A DNA stretch of 64,000 nucleotides, from positions 966,527-1,030,526 of the forward strand of contig FP929140.1 in NCBI GenBank assembly GCA_000198515.1, in the 5' to 3' direction. The notes beneath the pieces are model-generated. The model worked only from the letters and a program-made list of their open reading frames with translations. It was not told the DNA's origin and searched no databases. The position numbers and the translations under genes are program-made. The stretch is from a gamma proteobacterium HdN1 (GTDB lineage: Bacteria > Pseudomonadota > Gammaproteobacteria > Pseudomonadales > Ketobacteraceae). Positions 9,875 through 17,834 of the stretch are shown here, in pieces. The number at the start of each line of letters is the position of its first letter. Positions within the stretch are counted from its first letter, which is position 1.

Positions 9875-10936
9875 ATGAAAATGATCAATCATCACCATCG
9901 CCACACAGGTGTCAGCCTGCTGGTATCGCTGCTACTGGCCAGCCCCTTTGCAGTTGCCGTGGAATACAAGGATCACACGTTCTCTGCTGGTGATGCATCG
10001 CTGCAACACTGGCTGCTGCCGGCGGTGCCTGTGCCGGCAGACAACGCACTGAATGCGGATCGCATCGCGCTGGGCAAACAGTTGTTTTTCGATCCACGTC
10101 TGAGCGGCGACAGTAATATGTCCTGCGCCACCTGCCACAACCCGTTATTTGGCTGGTCGGACGGTTTGCCCACCGCCAAGGGTTCAAAAAGCATGGTGCT
10201 GGGCCGCGCCTCGCCCACAGTCATCAATACGGCATACAACACGCTGCAAATGTGGGATGGGCGCAAAAAATCACTGGAAGATCAGGCCATGGGGCCGATG
10301 ATGTCCAATCAGGAAATGAACATGAACATTCCCAAGCTGCTCGATTTCCTGCAGAAAACCCCAGATTACAGTGCCAGTTTCAACAAGGCATATCCAGGTG
10401 AAGCCATCAGCGAAGTCACCATCGCCAAGGCCATTGCCAGTTTTGAGCGCACCGTGTTGAGCAACGATTCCCAGTTTGATCGCTGGATCAAGGGCGACAA
10501 AAATGCGATGACAGCGCAACAGGTCAACGGCTTTAAGCTGTTCGTCAATCCGGACAAAGGCAATTGCGCCGTATGCCATTCAGCGCCGAATTTCACCGAC
10601 AACGGTTTCCACAATATCGGTCTGGCTTCCTTTGGCGGCGCTACACCGGATGTGGGCCGCTTCGCGGAAAAACCGCTCAAGCTGATGAAAGGCGCGTTCA
10701 AGACACCCACCCTGCGTGACATCACACTGACAGCGCCCTATTTTCATGATGGCTCTGCCAGCACACTGGAACAGGTCGTCGATCATTACGTCCAGGGCGG
10801 TGAGGTAAAAACCAATCTAGCGCCTAACCTAAAAAGCCTGACCTTGAGCAGCAACGAAAAAGCCGATCTGGTGGCCTTCATGCGCGCATTGACCAGCGAT
10901 CATCCGGCGTTTGTTCTGCCGGTTCTACCACACTGA
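9875..10936 (+). CDS. Di-haem cytochrome c peroxidase family protein
   Basis: The start is ATG 9875, three codons inside the longer TTG frame, with a GGAG-type site upstream. A signal peptide covers about residues 1-30. Two CxxCH haem c sites are present: CATCH (about residue 87) and CAVCH (about residue 234). The spacing and intervening LGRASPTVINTAYN and MWDGRKKSLEDQA stretches are those of the CcpA/MauG family. Such enzymes reduce hydrogen peroxide in the periplasm with electrons from small cytochromes or cupredoxins. The next two genes encode exactly those kinds of carriers, and the unit continues into msrP and msrQ. MauG-like roles cannot be excluded. Confidence 0.9.
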   Translation: MKMINHHHRHTGVSLLVSLLLASPFAVAVEYKDHTFSAGDASLQHWLLPAVPVPADNALNADRIALGKQLFFDPRLSGDSNMSCATCHNPLFGWSDGLPTAKGSKSMVLGRASPTVINTAYNTLQMWDGRKKSLEDQAMGPMMSNQEMNMNIPKLLDFLQKTPDYSASFNKAYPGEAISEVTIAKAIASFERTVLSNDSQFDRWIKGDKNAMTAQQVNGFKLFVNPDKGNCAVCHSAPNFTDNGFHNIGLASFGGATPDVGRFAEKPLKLMKGAFKTPTLRDITLTAPYFHDGSASTLEQVVDHYVQGGEVKTNLAPNLKSLTLSSNEKADLVAFMRALTSDHPAFVLPVLPH

Positions 10937-10946
10937 GGACCCTGCC

Positions 10947-11261
10947 ATGAAAATCCATGTTCTTTTCGCCGTCACCCTGCTCGTCGCATCAGGGCACGCA
11001 TTGAGTGAAACGTTTGAAGTCGGCCAGCAGAACAAGGAATTCACCGCCAAGGCACTCGACATCAAGGTGGGCGACACGGTCAAATTCACCAACAACGACC
11101 CGTTCTTTCACAACGTGTTCAGCCTGAGCGACGCCGCCATGTTTGATCTGGGCTCCTACCCGAAAGGCGAATCGAAAGAGGTGAAATTCGAGCAGGCCGG
11201 TGAAGTGCAGGTGGAATGCGCGATTCACCCCAACATGCAGATGACCATCACGGTGAAATGA
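10947..11261 (+). CDS. Periplasmic cupredoxin (plastocyanin-like)
   Basis: The 104-residue product has a signal peptide ending near SGHALS and a single type I copper domain. The ligand set is visible: His in PFFHNVF and the Cys-x-x-His-x-x-x-Met cluster in VECAIHPNMQM. It resembles small methylamine-utilisation-type cupredoxins. The gene lies 10 bp after the peroxidase gene and before a di-haem cytochrome gene, so it probably shuttles single electrons to or from the peroxidase in the periplasm. Exact partners are inferred from order only. Confidence 0.88.
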   Translation: MKIHVLFAVTLLVASGHALSETFEVGQQNKEFTAKALDIKVGDTVKFTNNDPFFHNVFSLSDAAMFDLGSYPKGESKEVKFEQAGEVQVECAIHPNMQMTITVK

Positions 11262-11295
11262 TCCGGACAGTAAAATGACCTGGAAAGGAGGCGTT

Positions 11296-12012
11296 ATGCC
11301 TGTCAGGAAAAGCGAAAACAGGCCCTGCAGATGGCCTGTGTTACTGCTGTTGGGCGCACTGTGCAGTTCGGCATTCTGCGCAACTGCAAACAACGAAAAC
11401 CCAACGCCCAACCTCGACATCGGAGCCGAAGTTTTCCAGCAACGCTGCACCCTGTGCCACGGCAACGAAGGCATGGGAGATGGCCGGCTGCCGCTCAAGC
11501 TCAAGCAGTACCCCAGCACCAACCTGATGAAGCCGCGCCAGCCCGTCGACCGGACGAGTGTTCATGATATCGTGGTATACGGCGGCACCCAAGGCAAGGT
11601 GTCGAACCTGATGCCGCCCATGGGCAACGATCTCACCTGGACTCAAACCGAATCTGTGGTGGATTTTGTACTGTTCCTGCGCCAAGAACCGCAAAAAGCA
11701 GCCGCCATGCTGGCGGCGCTGCGTAGCCAGAACGCTGTGTCACGCAACGTGGGGCAAGACATTTTCACCACTCGCTGCGTGCTTTGTCATGGCCCCCACG
11801 GCGAAGGCAACGGCCGTATGGCCAAAGTCATCAAGAATCCACCGCCGGCTGATCTCACGGCCAGCCGCCTACCCGACGATTACCTGATGCAAATCATCAG
11901 CAAAGGCGGTGAAGGCGTGGGTCGGTCGCCGCAAATGCCACCTTGGGGCAATCAACTCAACAAGGTGGAAATTGAATCCGTGATCCTTTATCTGAAAAGC
12001 ATCCGTGACTGA
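11296..12012 (+). CDS. Periplasmic di-haem cytochrome c
   Basis: ATG 11296 is preferred over an in-frame ATG at 11275 because a strong AAAGGAGG ribosome site sits at 11284-11291. The signal peptide contains LLLLGALCSSAFCA. Two similar class I cytochrome domains follow, each with one CxxCH (CTLCH and CVLCH, both followed by a Gly-rich G-x-G-x-G-D/N-G turn) and a distal Met-Pro-Pro (MPPMG, MPPWG). This is a c4-like internal duplication. The last codons overlap the GTG start of msrP by 8 bp, which suggests translational coupling and a role as electron carrier within this redox operon. Confidence 0.88.
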   Translation: MPVRKSENRPCRWPVLLLLGALCSSAFCATANNENPTPNLDIGAEVFQQRCTLCHGNEGMGDGRLPLKLKQYPSTNLMKPRQPVDRTSVHDIVVYGGTQGKVSNLMPPMGNDLTWTQTESVVDFVLFLRQEPQKAAAMLAALRSQNAVSRNVGQDIFTTRCVLCHGPHGEGNGRMAKVIKNPPPADLTASRLPDDYLMQIISKGGEGVGRSPQMPPWGNQLNKVEIESVILYLKSIRD

Positions 12013-12898
12013 CGACCTAGAGACCACCCCGCGTTCACTCTACCGCAATCGTCGCCAGGTCATTCAGCGACTGGTGGCACTGGGGCTGTGTCCGTTTGCG
12101 TTCCCAGCCTTGGGCGAGCAGGAAGCGCACGAGCAGGATGAAGCGGATGACTCCATCACCCCCGCTGCCAGCGCTTTGAACTACAACAACTACTACGAAT
12201 TTTCCACCAACAAGGAAGCGGTGGCGGTACTGGCGCAGGATTTCACCACCGATTCCTGGCAGGTGCGCATCGACGGCGAAGTGGAACAACCTGTCACCCT
12301 GAATCTGCCGGACATCCTCGCCCTCGGCACCGTGCAGCGCACCTATCGCCTGCGCTGCGTGGAAGGCTGGTCGATGGTGCTGCCTTGGGAAGGCGTGCCA
12401 CTACAGGCGCTGCTGGCAAAAGTTCGCCCCAAGGCGACGGCTCGCTTTGTGCGCTTTACCGGCACCCTGAGGCCCGAAGAAATGGTGAACCAGCGTCGCC
12501 CAGTACTCCCTTGGCCCTATATTGAAGGGCTTCGGCTAGACGAAGCCCTGCATCCTCTCACCCTGCTTGCCACCGGTCTGTACGGTGATCCGCTACCCAA
12601 ACAGAGCGGCGAGCCGCTGCGCTTGCTGGTGCCATGGAAATACGCCTTCAAAAGCATCAAGGCCATCACCCGCATCGAACTCACCCGCGATCAGCCCAGC
12701 ACCAGCTGGCAGCAGCAAAACCCGTCCGAATACGGCTTTTACGCCAATGTGAATCCGGATGTGCCGCACCCGCGCTGGAGCCAGAAACGGGAAGCACGCA
12801 TCGGCGAGCTGCGCAAACGCCCTACGTTGCCATTCAATGGATACAGCACAGAAGTAGCCCACCTGTACGCGGGAATGGATCTGGCCAAGGATTTCTGA
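12005..12898 (+). CDS. msrP: Protein-methionine-sulfoxide reductase catalytic subunit MsrP
   Basis: The product is a 297-residue molybdopterin oxidoreductase of the YedY/MsrP family. It starts at GTG 12005, overlapping the cytochrome gene. The N-terminus carries a twin-arginine-type signal (NRRQVIQRLVALG). The molybdenum-ligating cysteine lies in LRCVEGWSMVLPWEGVPL at about residues 117-134. MsrP repairs oxidised methionines of periplasmic proteins after hypochlorite or other oxidative damage and receives electrons from the membrane subunit MsrQ, encoded next. Its position in an operon with a peroxidase, a cupredoxin and a di-haem cytochrome is unusual, because MsrPQ is normally fed from the quinone pool or a flavin reductase. 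Confidence 0.93.
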   Translation: MTDDLETTPRSLYRNRRQVIQRLVALGLCPFAFPALGEQEAHEQDEADDSITPAASALNYNNYYEFSTNKEAVAVLAQDFTTDSWQVRIDGEVEQPVTLNLPDILALGTVQRTYRLRCVEGWSMVLPWEGVPLQALLAKVRPKATARFVRFTGTLRPEEMVNQRRPVLPWPYIEGLRLDEALHPLTLLATGLYGDPLPKQSGEPLRLLVPWKYAFKSIKAITRIELTRDQPSTSWQQQNPSEYGFYANVNPDVPHPRWSQKREARIGELRKRPTLPFNGYSTEVAHLYAGMDLAKDF

Positions 12899-12904
12899 AC
12901 TGTC

Positions 12905-13654
12905 ATGGCCACCACGCTGACCGCTTTGCTGAACCGATATGAAGCCCGACTGCGGATCGCGCTGTTCTTCATATCGCTGCTGCCGGCACTTGATCTGCTC
13001 TGGCGTCTGCAACAGAACAACCTCGGCATCAACCCGTTCCAGACCCTCAGCCATCGCCTAGGCCACAGCGCGCTGATCTTTCTGCTGTTGACTCTCGCCA
13101 TCACGCCTCTGCGCCGCTGGCTGCGTTACCTCTGCGCCCGACTGCAGTTACGCGACGGCAAGCGCTTGGCAGACTGGAACTTCCTGATTCGCTGCCGACG
13201 CCAACTGGGGCTGTACGGATTTTTCTACGCCAGCCTGCACCTACTGATCTACCTGCATTTCGAAGTGCAGTGGGAATGGGAGTACTGGCAGGAAGAAATC
13301 AACGAAAAGCCTTATCTGATGCTGGGACTGACCGCCTGGATACTTACCCTGCTGCTGGCCATCACCTCACCCAAAATCGTCATCCGGTATATGCGCCACT
13401 GGTGGCGTCGCCTGCACCGGCTAAACTACCTGCTGGTGCCTGTGGCCGTCGCCCACCATTATCTGGCCGCGAAAACCGGCAACGACTGGCCTCTGCTGGC
13501 AGCGGTGGCTGCCGCCATTCTGCTACTACACCGGGTCTGGGTACGCCTGTCCGAACGCTTCTACCGCAGCGACGACGGCATGGCCGCGACACGCCGCACA
13601 CTCTTTCCGCCCCCAAAAAGCGCACCCCCAAAAAGCGCGTCCCCGTTGGAATAA
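12905..13654 (+). CDS. msrQ: MsrQ, haem-binding membrane subunit of methionine sulfoxide reductase
   Basis: This 249-residue protein has about six hydrophobic helices and belongs to the ferric-reductase-like/YedZ family. The conserved histidines of the haem b sites can be seen in SHRLGHSALIF, YASLHLLIYLHF, LHRLNYLLVPVAVAHHYL. It passes quinol-derived electrons across the inner membrane to periplasmic MsrP. It begins 6 bp after msrP and closes the redox operon. The C-terminus carries a short low-complexity Pro/Lys/Ser repeat (PPPKSAPPKSASP) of no evident function. Confidence 0.93.
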   Translation: MATTLTALLNRYEARLRIALFFISLLPALDLLWRLQQNNLGINPFQTLSHRLGHSALIFLLLTLAITPLRRWLRYLCARLQLRDGKRLADWNFLIRCRRQLGLYGFFYASLHLLIYLHFEVQWEWEYWQEEINEKPYLMLGLTAWILTLLLAITSPKIVIRYMRHWWRRLHRLNYLLVPVAVAHHYLAAKTGNDWPLLAAVAAAILLLHRVWVRLSERFYRSDDGMAATRRTLFPPPKSAPPKSASPLE

Positions 13655-13682
13655 CCCAACATGTTTTGCGCACGCCTTGCGC

Positions 13683-14040
13683 TTAACGCTCGCAGGCAAT
13701 TATCTCATGACCCTTGCGGAGCCGCTCCAGTACTGCGCCTGCGTCATGTTTGCCGGTTTTGATGCCTGCGCGTTTCAGACGCTCGTCGAGTCGCTCGCCG
13801 CTTATATCTGCGTTAATTTCTTGCAGAGCGTCGTCCAAGTCGGCGCTTCGTTGTTTTTATTCAGGGCGGCGACCGCCTGCTGTTCTCTGGTACCAATGGT
13901 TTCAGCAAGCGCCTAGTTGTGGCGTAATAATTGTTTTTTTCGGCCATTACCGTCGCCAGTTGATATTTTGCTTGAACGATGGCGTTTTCTGCGTCGCGAA
14001 TTTCCTGTTCGAAAATACGAATGCTCGCAATGTGCTCACT
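13683..14040 (-). pseudogene. Degenerate PspA/IM30-like (YjfJ-type) gene remnant
   Basis: Translating the minus strand in pieces gives family-like segments in different frames. First comes EHIASIRIFEQEIRDAEN and AIVQAKYQLATVMAEKN, then a shift into REQQAVAALNKNNEA, then another into LDDALQEINADISGERLDER and LKRAGIKTGKHDAGAVLERL, ending at TAA 13683. The first resembles the LEQxIRDA segment and the last the C-terminal LDEKLAxAGI...AVLxRL tail of PspA/YjfJ phage-shock coiled-coil proteins. The middle coiled coil is missing, so this is a deleted and frameshifted relic. Family assignment is by recalled pattern only. Confidence 0.5.
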
Positions 14041-14084
14041 ACAGCATAATTAAACGTTACAAGCTGATGTGGCGCGTTATGCTA

Positions 14085-14636
14085 TTAAAAACTTGATCCC
14101 GGTTGCTTCAGAAACGCAATTTCTTCTTCACTGGATGTACGCCCAAGCACCTCGTTGCGATGTGGGTAGCGGCCAAAACGATCAATGATTTCCTTGTGGC
14201 GAAGCTCATAATCATAATTATTGGCAGGGGTGTGTGCCTTGAATAACGCCTCGGCCACCTGATGAATGGCGCGTGATTCGCTATGCATGTAAGGCATTAG
14301 CAGAAAGCTGCGCTGACTTGCGTTCAGCTGAGCCAGCGCGTTAGCCTCTACTGCTTCTTGGGCGAGCACCAGTGCTATTGAATCCTGAGAAAAGGCTTGC
14401 GGCGAATCGCGGTAGACGTTGCGAGAGAACTGGTCTAGCACAATGATTTCTGCCAAACGGCCTTCTGCCGTAGTGCGCCACGGATAGAGTTCTGCGGCAG
14501 CCGCCTGCTTCAATTGCTCAAGAAAGCGTTCGCGAATTCGCTGGTCAAAGGCTGCGTCTTTGAAAAACCATTGTTTCGCTTCAGATTCCATGAACCAGAA
14601 ATCCAAAACGGCCTTTGCTTCCGGTAAAAGCGACAT
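14085..14636 (-). CDS. DUF924 family protein
   Basis: This is a 183-residue protein when started at ATG 14636 (MSLLPEAKAVLDFWF), the usual DUF924 start. An in-frame upstream ATG at 14708 adds a Gly-rich tail without family features. Recognisable DUF924 elements are LDFWF, the WFFKD/AFD stretch, PWRTTAEGRLAEIIVLDQFSRNVYRDSPQAF, the MPYMHSE segment and the late HRNEVLGRxSSxEEIAFL. The fold is helical and TPR-like; no biochemical function is established. It stands alone between a pseudogene and a divergently oriented lipoprotein gene. Confidence 0.85.
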   Translation of the reverse strand: MSLLPEAKAVLDFWFMESEAKQWFFKDAAFDQRIRERFLEQLKQAAAAELYPWRTTAEGRLAEIIVLDQFSRNVYRDSPQAFSQDSIALVLAQEAVEANALAQLNASQRSFLLMPYMHSESRAIHQVAEALFKAHTPANNYDYELRHKEIIDRFGRYPHRNEVLGRTSSEEEIAFLKQPGSSF

Positions 14637-14955
14637 TTTGATTTGCCCTCGCCATTGATTCCACTCCTCGTGCCCGCCCTTGACTCCACCCTTCGTGCCT
14701 GCCGCCAATAGATGTCGCGTAAAGTTTCAATCTGCGAGCATGGGGGATCCCGGTGGATGGCTCGCGATTCAGATTACATTTAGGCGTTACAAAAACGCAA
14801 CACAATTGCTGTCTTGGCGCTATTTTTTGTACTTCTGTTCCAGTGTAGCATTGCAGTATTGGCAGGCGGTTCTTCTTTCGTTTGACGTGCTGCTTTGCTG
14901 ATGCTCGCGTTTATAAAACAAAAAGCACACCATAAAAAGAACAGGAAACCCAAAA
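14637..14955. other. Intergenic region upstream of the repeat lipoprotein gene
   Basis: This spacer of about 320 bp lies between the divergent DUF924 and lipoprotein genes and probably holds both promoters. An AT-rich part lies around 14815-14950. No clear operator or RNA gene is seen. A short minus-strand frame (14820-14930) encodes a Cys-containing tail, but it has no supporting features. Confidence 0.4.
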
Positions 14956-17646
14956 ATGATGTGGCAGCGCACCTTCAAGCAATGCTTGTTTGTCCTGCTG
15001 GCCTTAGGGCTAGCGGCGTGTAAGCAATATACCATCGTCGATCCAACGGCGAATGCCTTGTTTACCACGCCTCCTCCGCAATACACCGTAAGCTACGGTG
15101 CTAAACCTGCAACCGCGCCCAAAATGACGCTGAACGGCTATGAAGTTCAGAAATTCTTTGTGCTCGGCGACAAGCAAGCAATCGCCCAAGGGGCTGATCT
15201 CGCAACCTTCCTCAAAGAAGGCTACAACATCTTTCAGGTAAGCCCGCCGCTTGGCCCACAGGTTAAATTTATTTACGACACCAAAGGCCCCGATATCGTG
15301 GTGCTGGGCTCGACCATTAACGGTAGCAACATCACCATCAACGGTATCGCTGTAGATGAAAAGGGTGTTGCTTCTGGTACCGTCAACGGCCAAGCCATCA
15401 GCTTTGATAATGATGGTGCTTTCCAAGTTACGATTCCAAAAGCGAATGTCTACACCTATCAAACCAAAGACACCATTGACCACACCAACACGGTTCACTA
15501 CGCAGATCTCAACCAGCAATATAATCCTGCGGTATCTGTAGAAATTACCCAGCGTGGTTTGGATTTTGCGACCAAACAGATCGTAAATGCGTTGAACGGC
15601 GCCGATCTCAACCCGATGATTGCAGGCACGATGCTGTATGACAGCACATGGAAGGGCCTGTTTGGGGAAACCTACGGTGCAGATGGTTTTGTTCGCCAAG
15701 TGGAGCTCTCCGCAGAGCGTTTCGATCTCGATCTTCAGAACGGTTCGGCAGCGAGCTTTGATGGCCGTCTGACCAATGTTCATATCGCCCTTACGCTGCG
15801 TTTGCACAATGGGCTGCTGCCACCCACCATCATCAACGTTGGCGCAACCGTAGGCCCGTTGGATATTGGTGGAGACCTTGCGTTGGGTGTGCAAGATGAC
15901 GCGCCGACGGTGAGCATCAGCAACCTTAGCTATCAGATCGGCAACATTGCCATTGATAACTTCAACGTGCCCGGCCTGAACGAAATTATCTCTGGCGTAG
16001 TTTCTGGCATCGCCAATTTGATGGAAGGGCCGATTTCCAATCTGCTCGAAGGCATCATTAGCGACGAAGTGCCAAAGCTGATCAAGCAATTGGTGCAAGA
16101 CAGCTACACGCTGCGTATTCAAGATCACGTCGGTCGCAACTTTGATATGGCTGCTGCGATCCGTATCAAGAGCTTGAGCACGACCACCAATACCCTGACG
16201 GTTTCTACGTCGGGAAGCGTGTTGCCGATCAATCCGGACACCGCCAATATTGCTCAGCCGTATGCCGGTACCTTGTTTACTTTCGATACGATGCCGGCAG
16301 CGAGCGTGGGTAGCGAAGACTTTGCAGCCTCCATCAACTCCAACATGATCAACCAGGTATTGGCGTCTGCGCATGCAGTCGGCCTTACCCAGATGAACAT
16401 CGTTGGCGATGAATTCCAGTTGGGTCTGCCGCGCGATGATATGTTTGGCCAAGGAAATATGCGCATTCTCGTAAATATGGCGGCTCCTGCGCGGATTCAG
16501 ATCAGCGAAGTTGACGGTAAAGCCTCACCATTGTTGAGCGTGTATGGCCTTGAAATCCACGGCCAATCCAAAAAGAACGGCTCAAGCACCTACACGAACG
16601 ACGTTGCGGTTCGTGTGAATGCGGAAGTCGGCCTGACCTTGGGCCTTGGTGATGCCAACTCCCTTGGCGTGGCACTGCGTAACAGCCCGCAGTTCAAGAT
16701 TACTGGCGTGAAGTTGGGCAATGGTGCGTGGAGCGGTCCGGTTGTGAACGCTGCCGCTAACTCCCTGATCACGTCCAGCTTGGGTGGCGTAATGTTGACG
16801 ATTGCCAAGCCGATCGAAAAGATCAAACTGCCTGCATTTGCTTGCATGGCATTTAGCAGCATCAATATCACCGCCGTTGGCGCCGAAAAAGGCCACCTGA
16901 ACCTTGCCGGAACGCTCTCAAAAGTGTCCGATGAGTGCGACAATCCGGTCGCTCTGCCGCCCAAAATGGCGTATGGCCGTGGCGTAGGTGTGCCGATGAG
17001 CTGCGGTAGTCAAAAAGAGTATGACGCAGGCCTTTGCTATAACGCGTGCGATGCTGGCTACAACGGCGTTGGCCCAGTTTGCTGGAAGCAGGAAGCGTCT
17101 TACGGCCGTGGTGTAGGCACGATCCCGCACCTGTGCGCAGCGGGTGAGGAAATGGATGCCGGCCTTTGCTATCCGAAGTGCAACGCAGGCTTCCATGGCG
17201 TTGGCCCAGTTTGCTGGAACGATATGCCAGGTTCTTATGGCCGTGGTGTAGGCACGATTCCGTCCAATATCTTCACGGGTGCATGCCCTGCAGGTAAGGA
17301 GAACAATGCCGGCCTGTGCTACAAGTACTGCAACGCAGGTTACCATGGTGTAGGCCCGGTCTGCTGGCTGGATACTCCCTCGTATGGCCGTGGTGTAGGC
17401 ACGATTCCAAAAACCTGTGCAGCAGGTGAGCAATTGGATGCGGGCCTCTGCTATCCGAAGTGCAGCGCGGGTTATCACGGTGTAGGCCCTGTCTGCTGGA
17501 CCGACAGTGCGCTTTCCTATGGTCGCGGTGTCGGCACCATCCCCAATACCTGTGAAAACGGTTGGGATAAAGATGGCCTGCTGTGCTACCCGCAGTGTGA
17601 GGCAGGTTACAATGGCGTAGGCCCAGTGTGCTGGCCGCAAAATTGA
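14956..17646 (+). CDS. Large lipoprotein with five C-terminal Cys-rich GVGPVCW repeats
   Basis: This 896-residue protein has a lipoprotein signal peptide with lipobox LAAC (Cys at about residue 22). Residues 60-650 form a long beta-rich region with no family I recognise, including hydrophobic helical stretches near residues 340-390. The C-terminal 225 residues are five tandem modules of 43-49 residues starting at 16972, 17101, 17236, 17383 and 17518. Each has the pattern YGRGVGTIP...C..G...DAGLCY..C.AGY.GVGPVCW with four cysteines, presumably disulphide-bonded outside the cytoplasm. The gene is followed by a strong terminator. Function unknown; an exported adhesion or binding role is only a guess. 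Confidence 0.8.
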   Translation: MMWQRTFKQCLFVLLALGLAACKQYTIVDPTANALFTTPPPQYTVSYGAKPATAPKMTLNGYEVQKFFVLGDKQAIAQGADLATFLKEGYNIFQVSPPLGPQVKFIYDTKGPDIVVLGSTINGSNITINGIAVDEKGVASGTVNGQAISFDNDGAFQVTIPKANVYTYQTKDTIDHTNTVHYADLNQQYNPAVSVEITQRGLDFATKQIVNALNGADLNPMIAGTMLYDSTWKGLFGETYGADGFVRQVELSAERFDLDLQNGSAASFDGRLTNVHIALTLRLHNGLLPPTIINVGATVGPLDIGGDLALGVQDDAPTVSISNLSYQIGNIAIDNFNVPGLNEIISGVVSGIANLMEGPISNLLEGIISDEVPKLIKQLVQDSYTLRIQDHVGRNFDMAAAIRIKSLSTTTNTLTVSTSGSVLPINPDTANIAQPYAGTLFTFDTMPAASVGSEDFAASINSNMINQVLASAHAVGLTQMNIVGDEFQLGLPRDDMFGQGNMRILVNMAAPARIQISEVDGKASPLLSVYGLEIHGQSKKNGSSTYTNDVAVRVNAEVGLTLGLGDANSLGVALRNSPQFKITGVKLGNGAWSGPVVNAAANSLITSSLGGVMLTIAKPIEKIKLPAFACMAFSSINITAVGAEKGHLNLAGTLSKVSDECDNPVALPPKMAYGRGVGVPMSCGSQKEYDAGLCYNACDAGYNGVGPVCWKQEASYGRGVGTIPHLCAAGEEMDAGLCYPKCNAGFHGVGPVCWNDMPGSYGRGVGTIPSNIFTGACPAGKENNAGLCYKYCNAGYHGVGPVCWLDTPSYGRGVGTIPKTCAAGEQLDAGLCYPKCSAGYHGVGPVCWTDSALSYGRGVGTIPNTCENGWDKDGLLCYPQCEAGYNGVGPVCWPQN
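16972..17640 (+). repeat. Five tandem 129-147 bp coding repeats
   Basis: Five in-frame copies encode the Cys-rich YGRGVG...GVGPVCW module at the C-terminus of the lipoprotein. Copies 2 to 5 share SYGRGVGTIP; copy 1 begins AYGRGVGVP. Copy 3 carries a four-residue insertion before its first cysteine. Confidence 0.9.
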
Positions 17647-17693
17647 CCTTAAGCGTTACTTGCGGTTAGTAGTACCGTTCGTAGTAAAAGAAG

Positions 17694-17721
17694 CGCCGCC
17701 CTAAAAAGCGGCGTTTTTTTT
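17694..17721 (+). terminator. Rho-independent terminator after the repeat lipoprotein gene
   Basis: A cgccgc/gcggcg stem with an 8-nt loop is followed by eight T residues. It lies 48 bp after the lipoprotein stop and before ovoA, so ovoA should have its own promoter. Confidence 0.9.
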
Positions 17722-17834
17722 GCCTTTCGGTTGGAGTTACGATCGTGCACAATGGGGAGCACATACAGATCGTTAGCAAATCAGGATGTGCACAGCAATC
17801 GCGCACACCCGCCAACCGCGATGGAGTGTTTTAC

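Noticed and set aside
13677-14049. Two short plus-strand frames in the gap after msrQ
   Set aside because: They are antisense to the decayed PspA-like segments and show no protein-like features or ribosome sites.
14820-14930. Short minus-strand frame with a Cys-x-x-Cys tail before the repeat lipoprotein gene
   Set aside because: It is under 40 codons from its likely Met, with no ribosome site or recognisable family.
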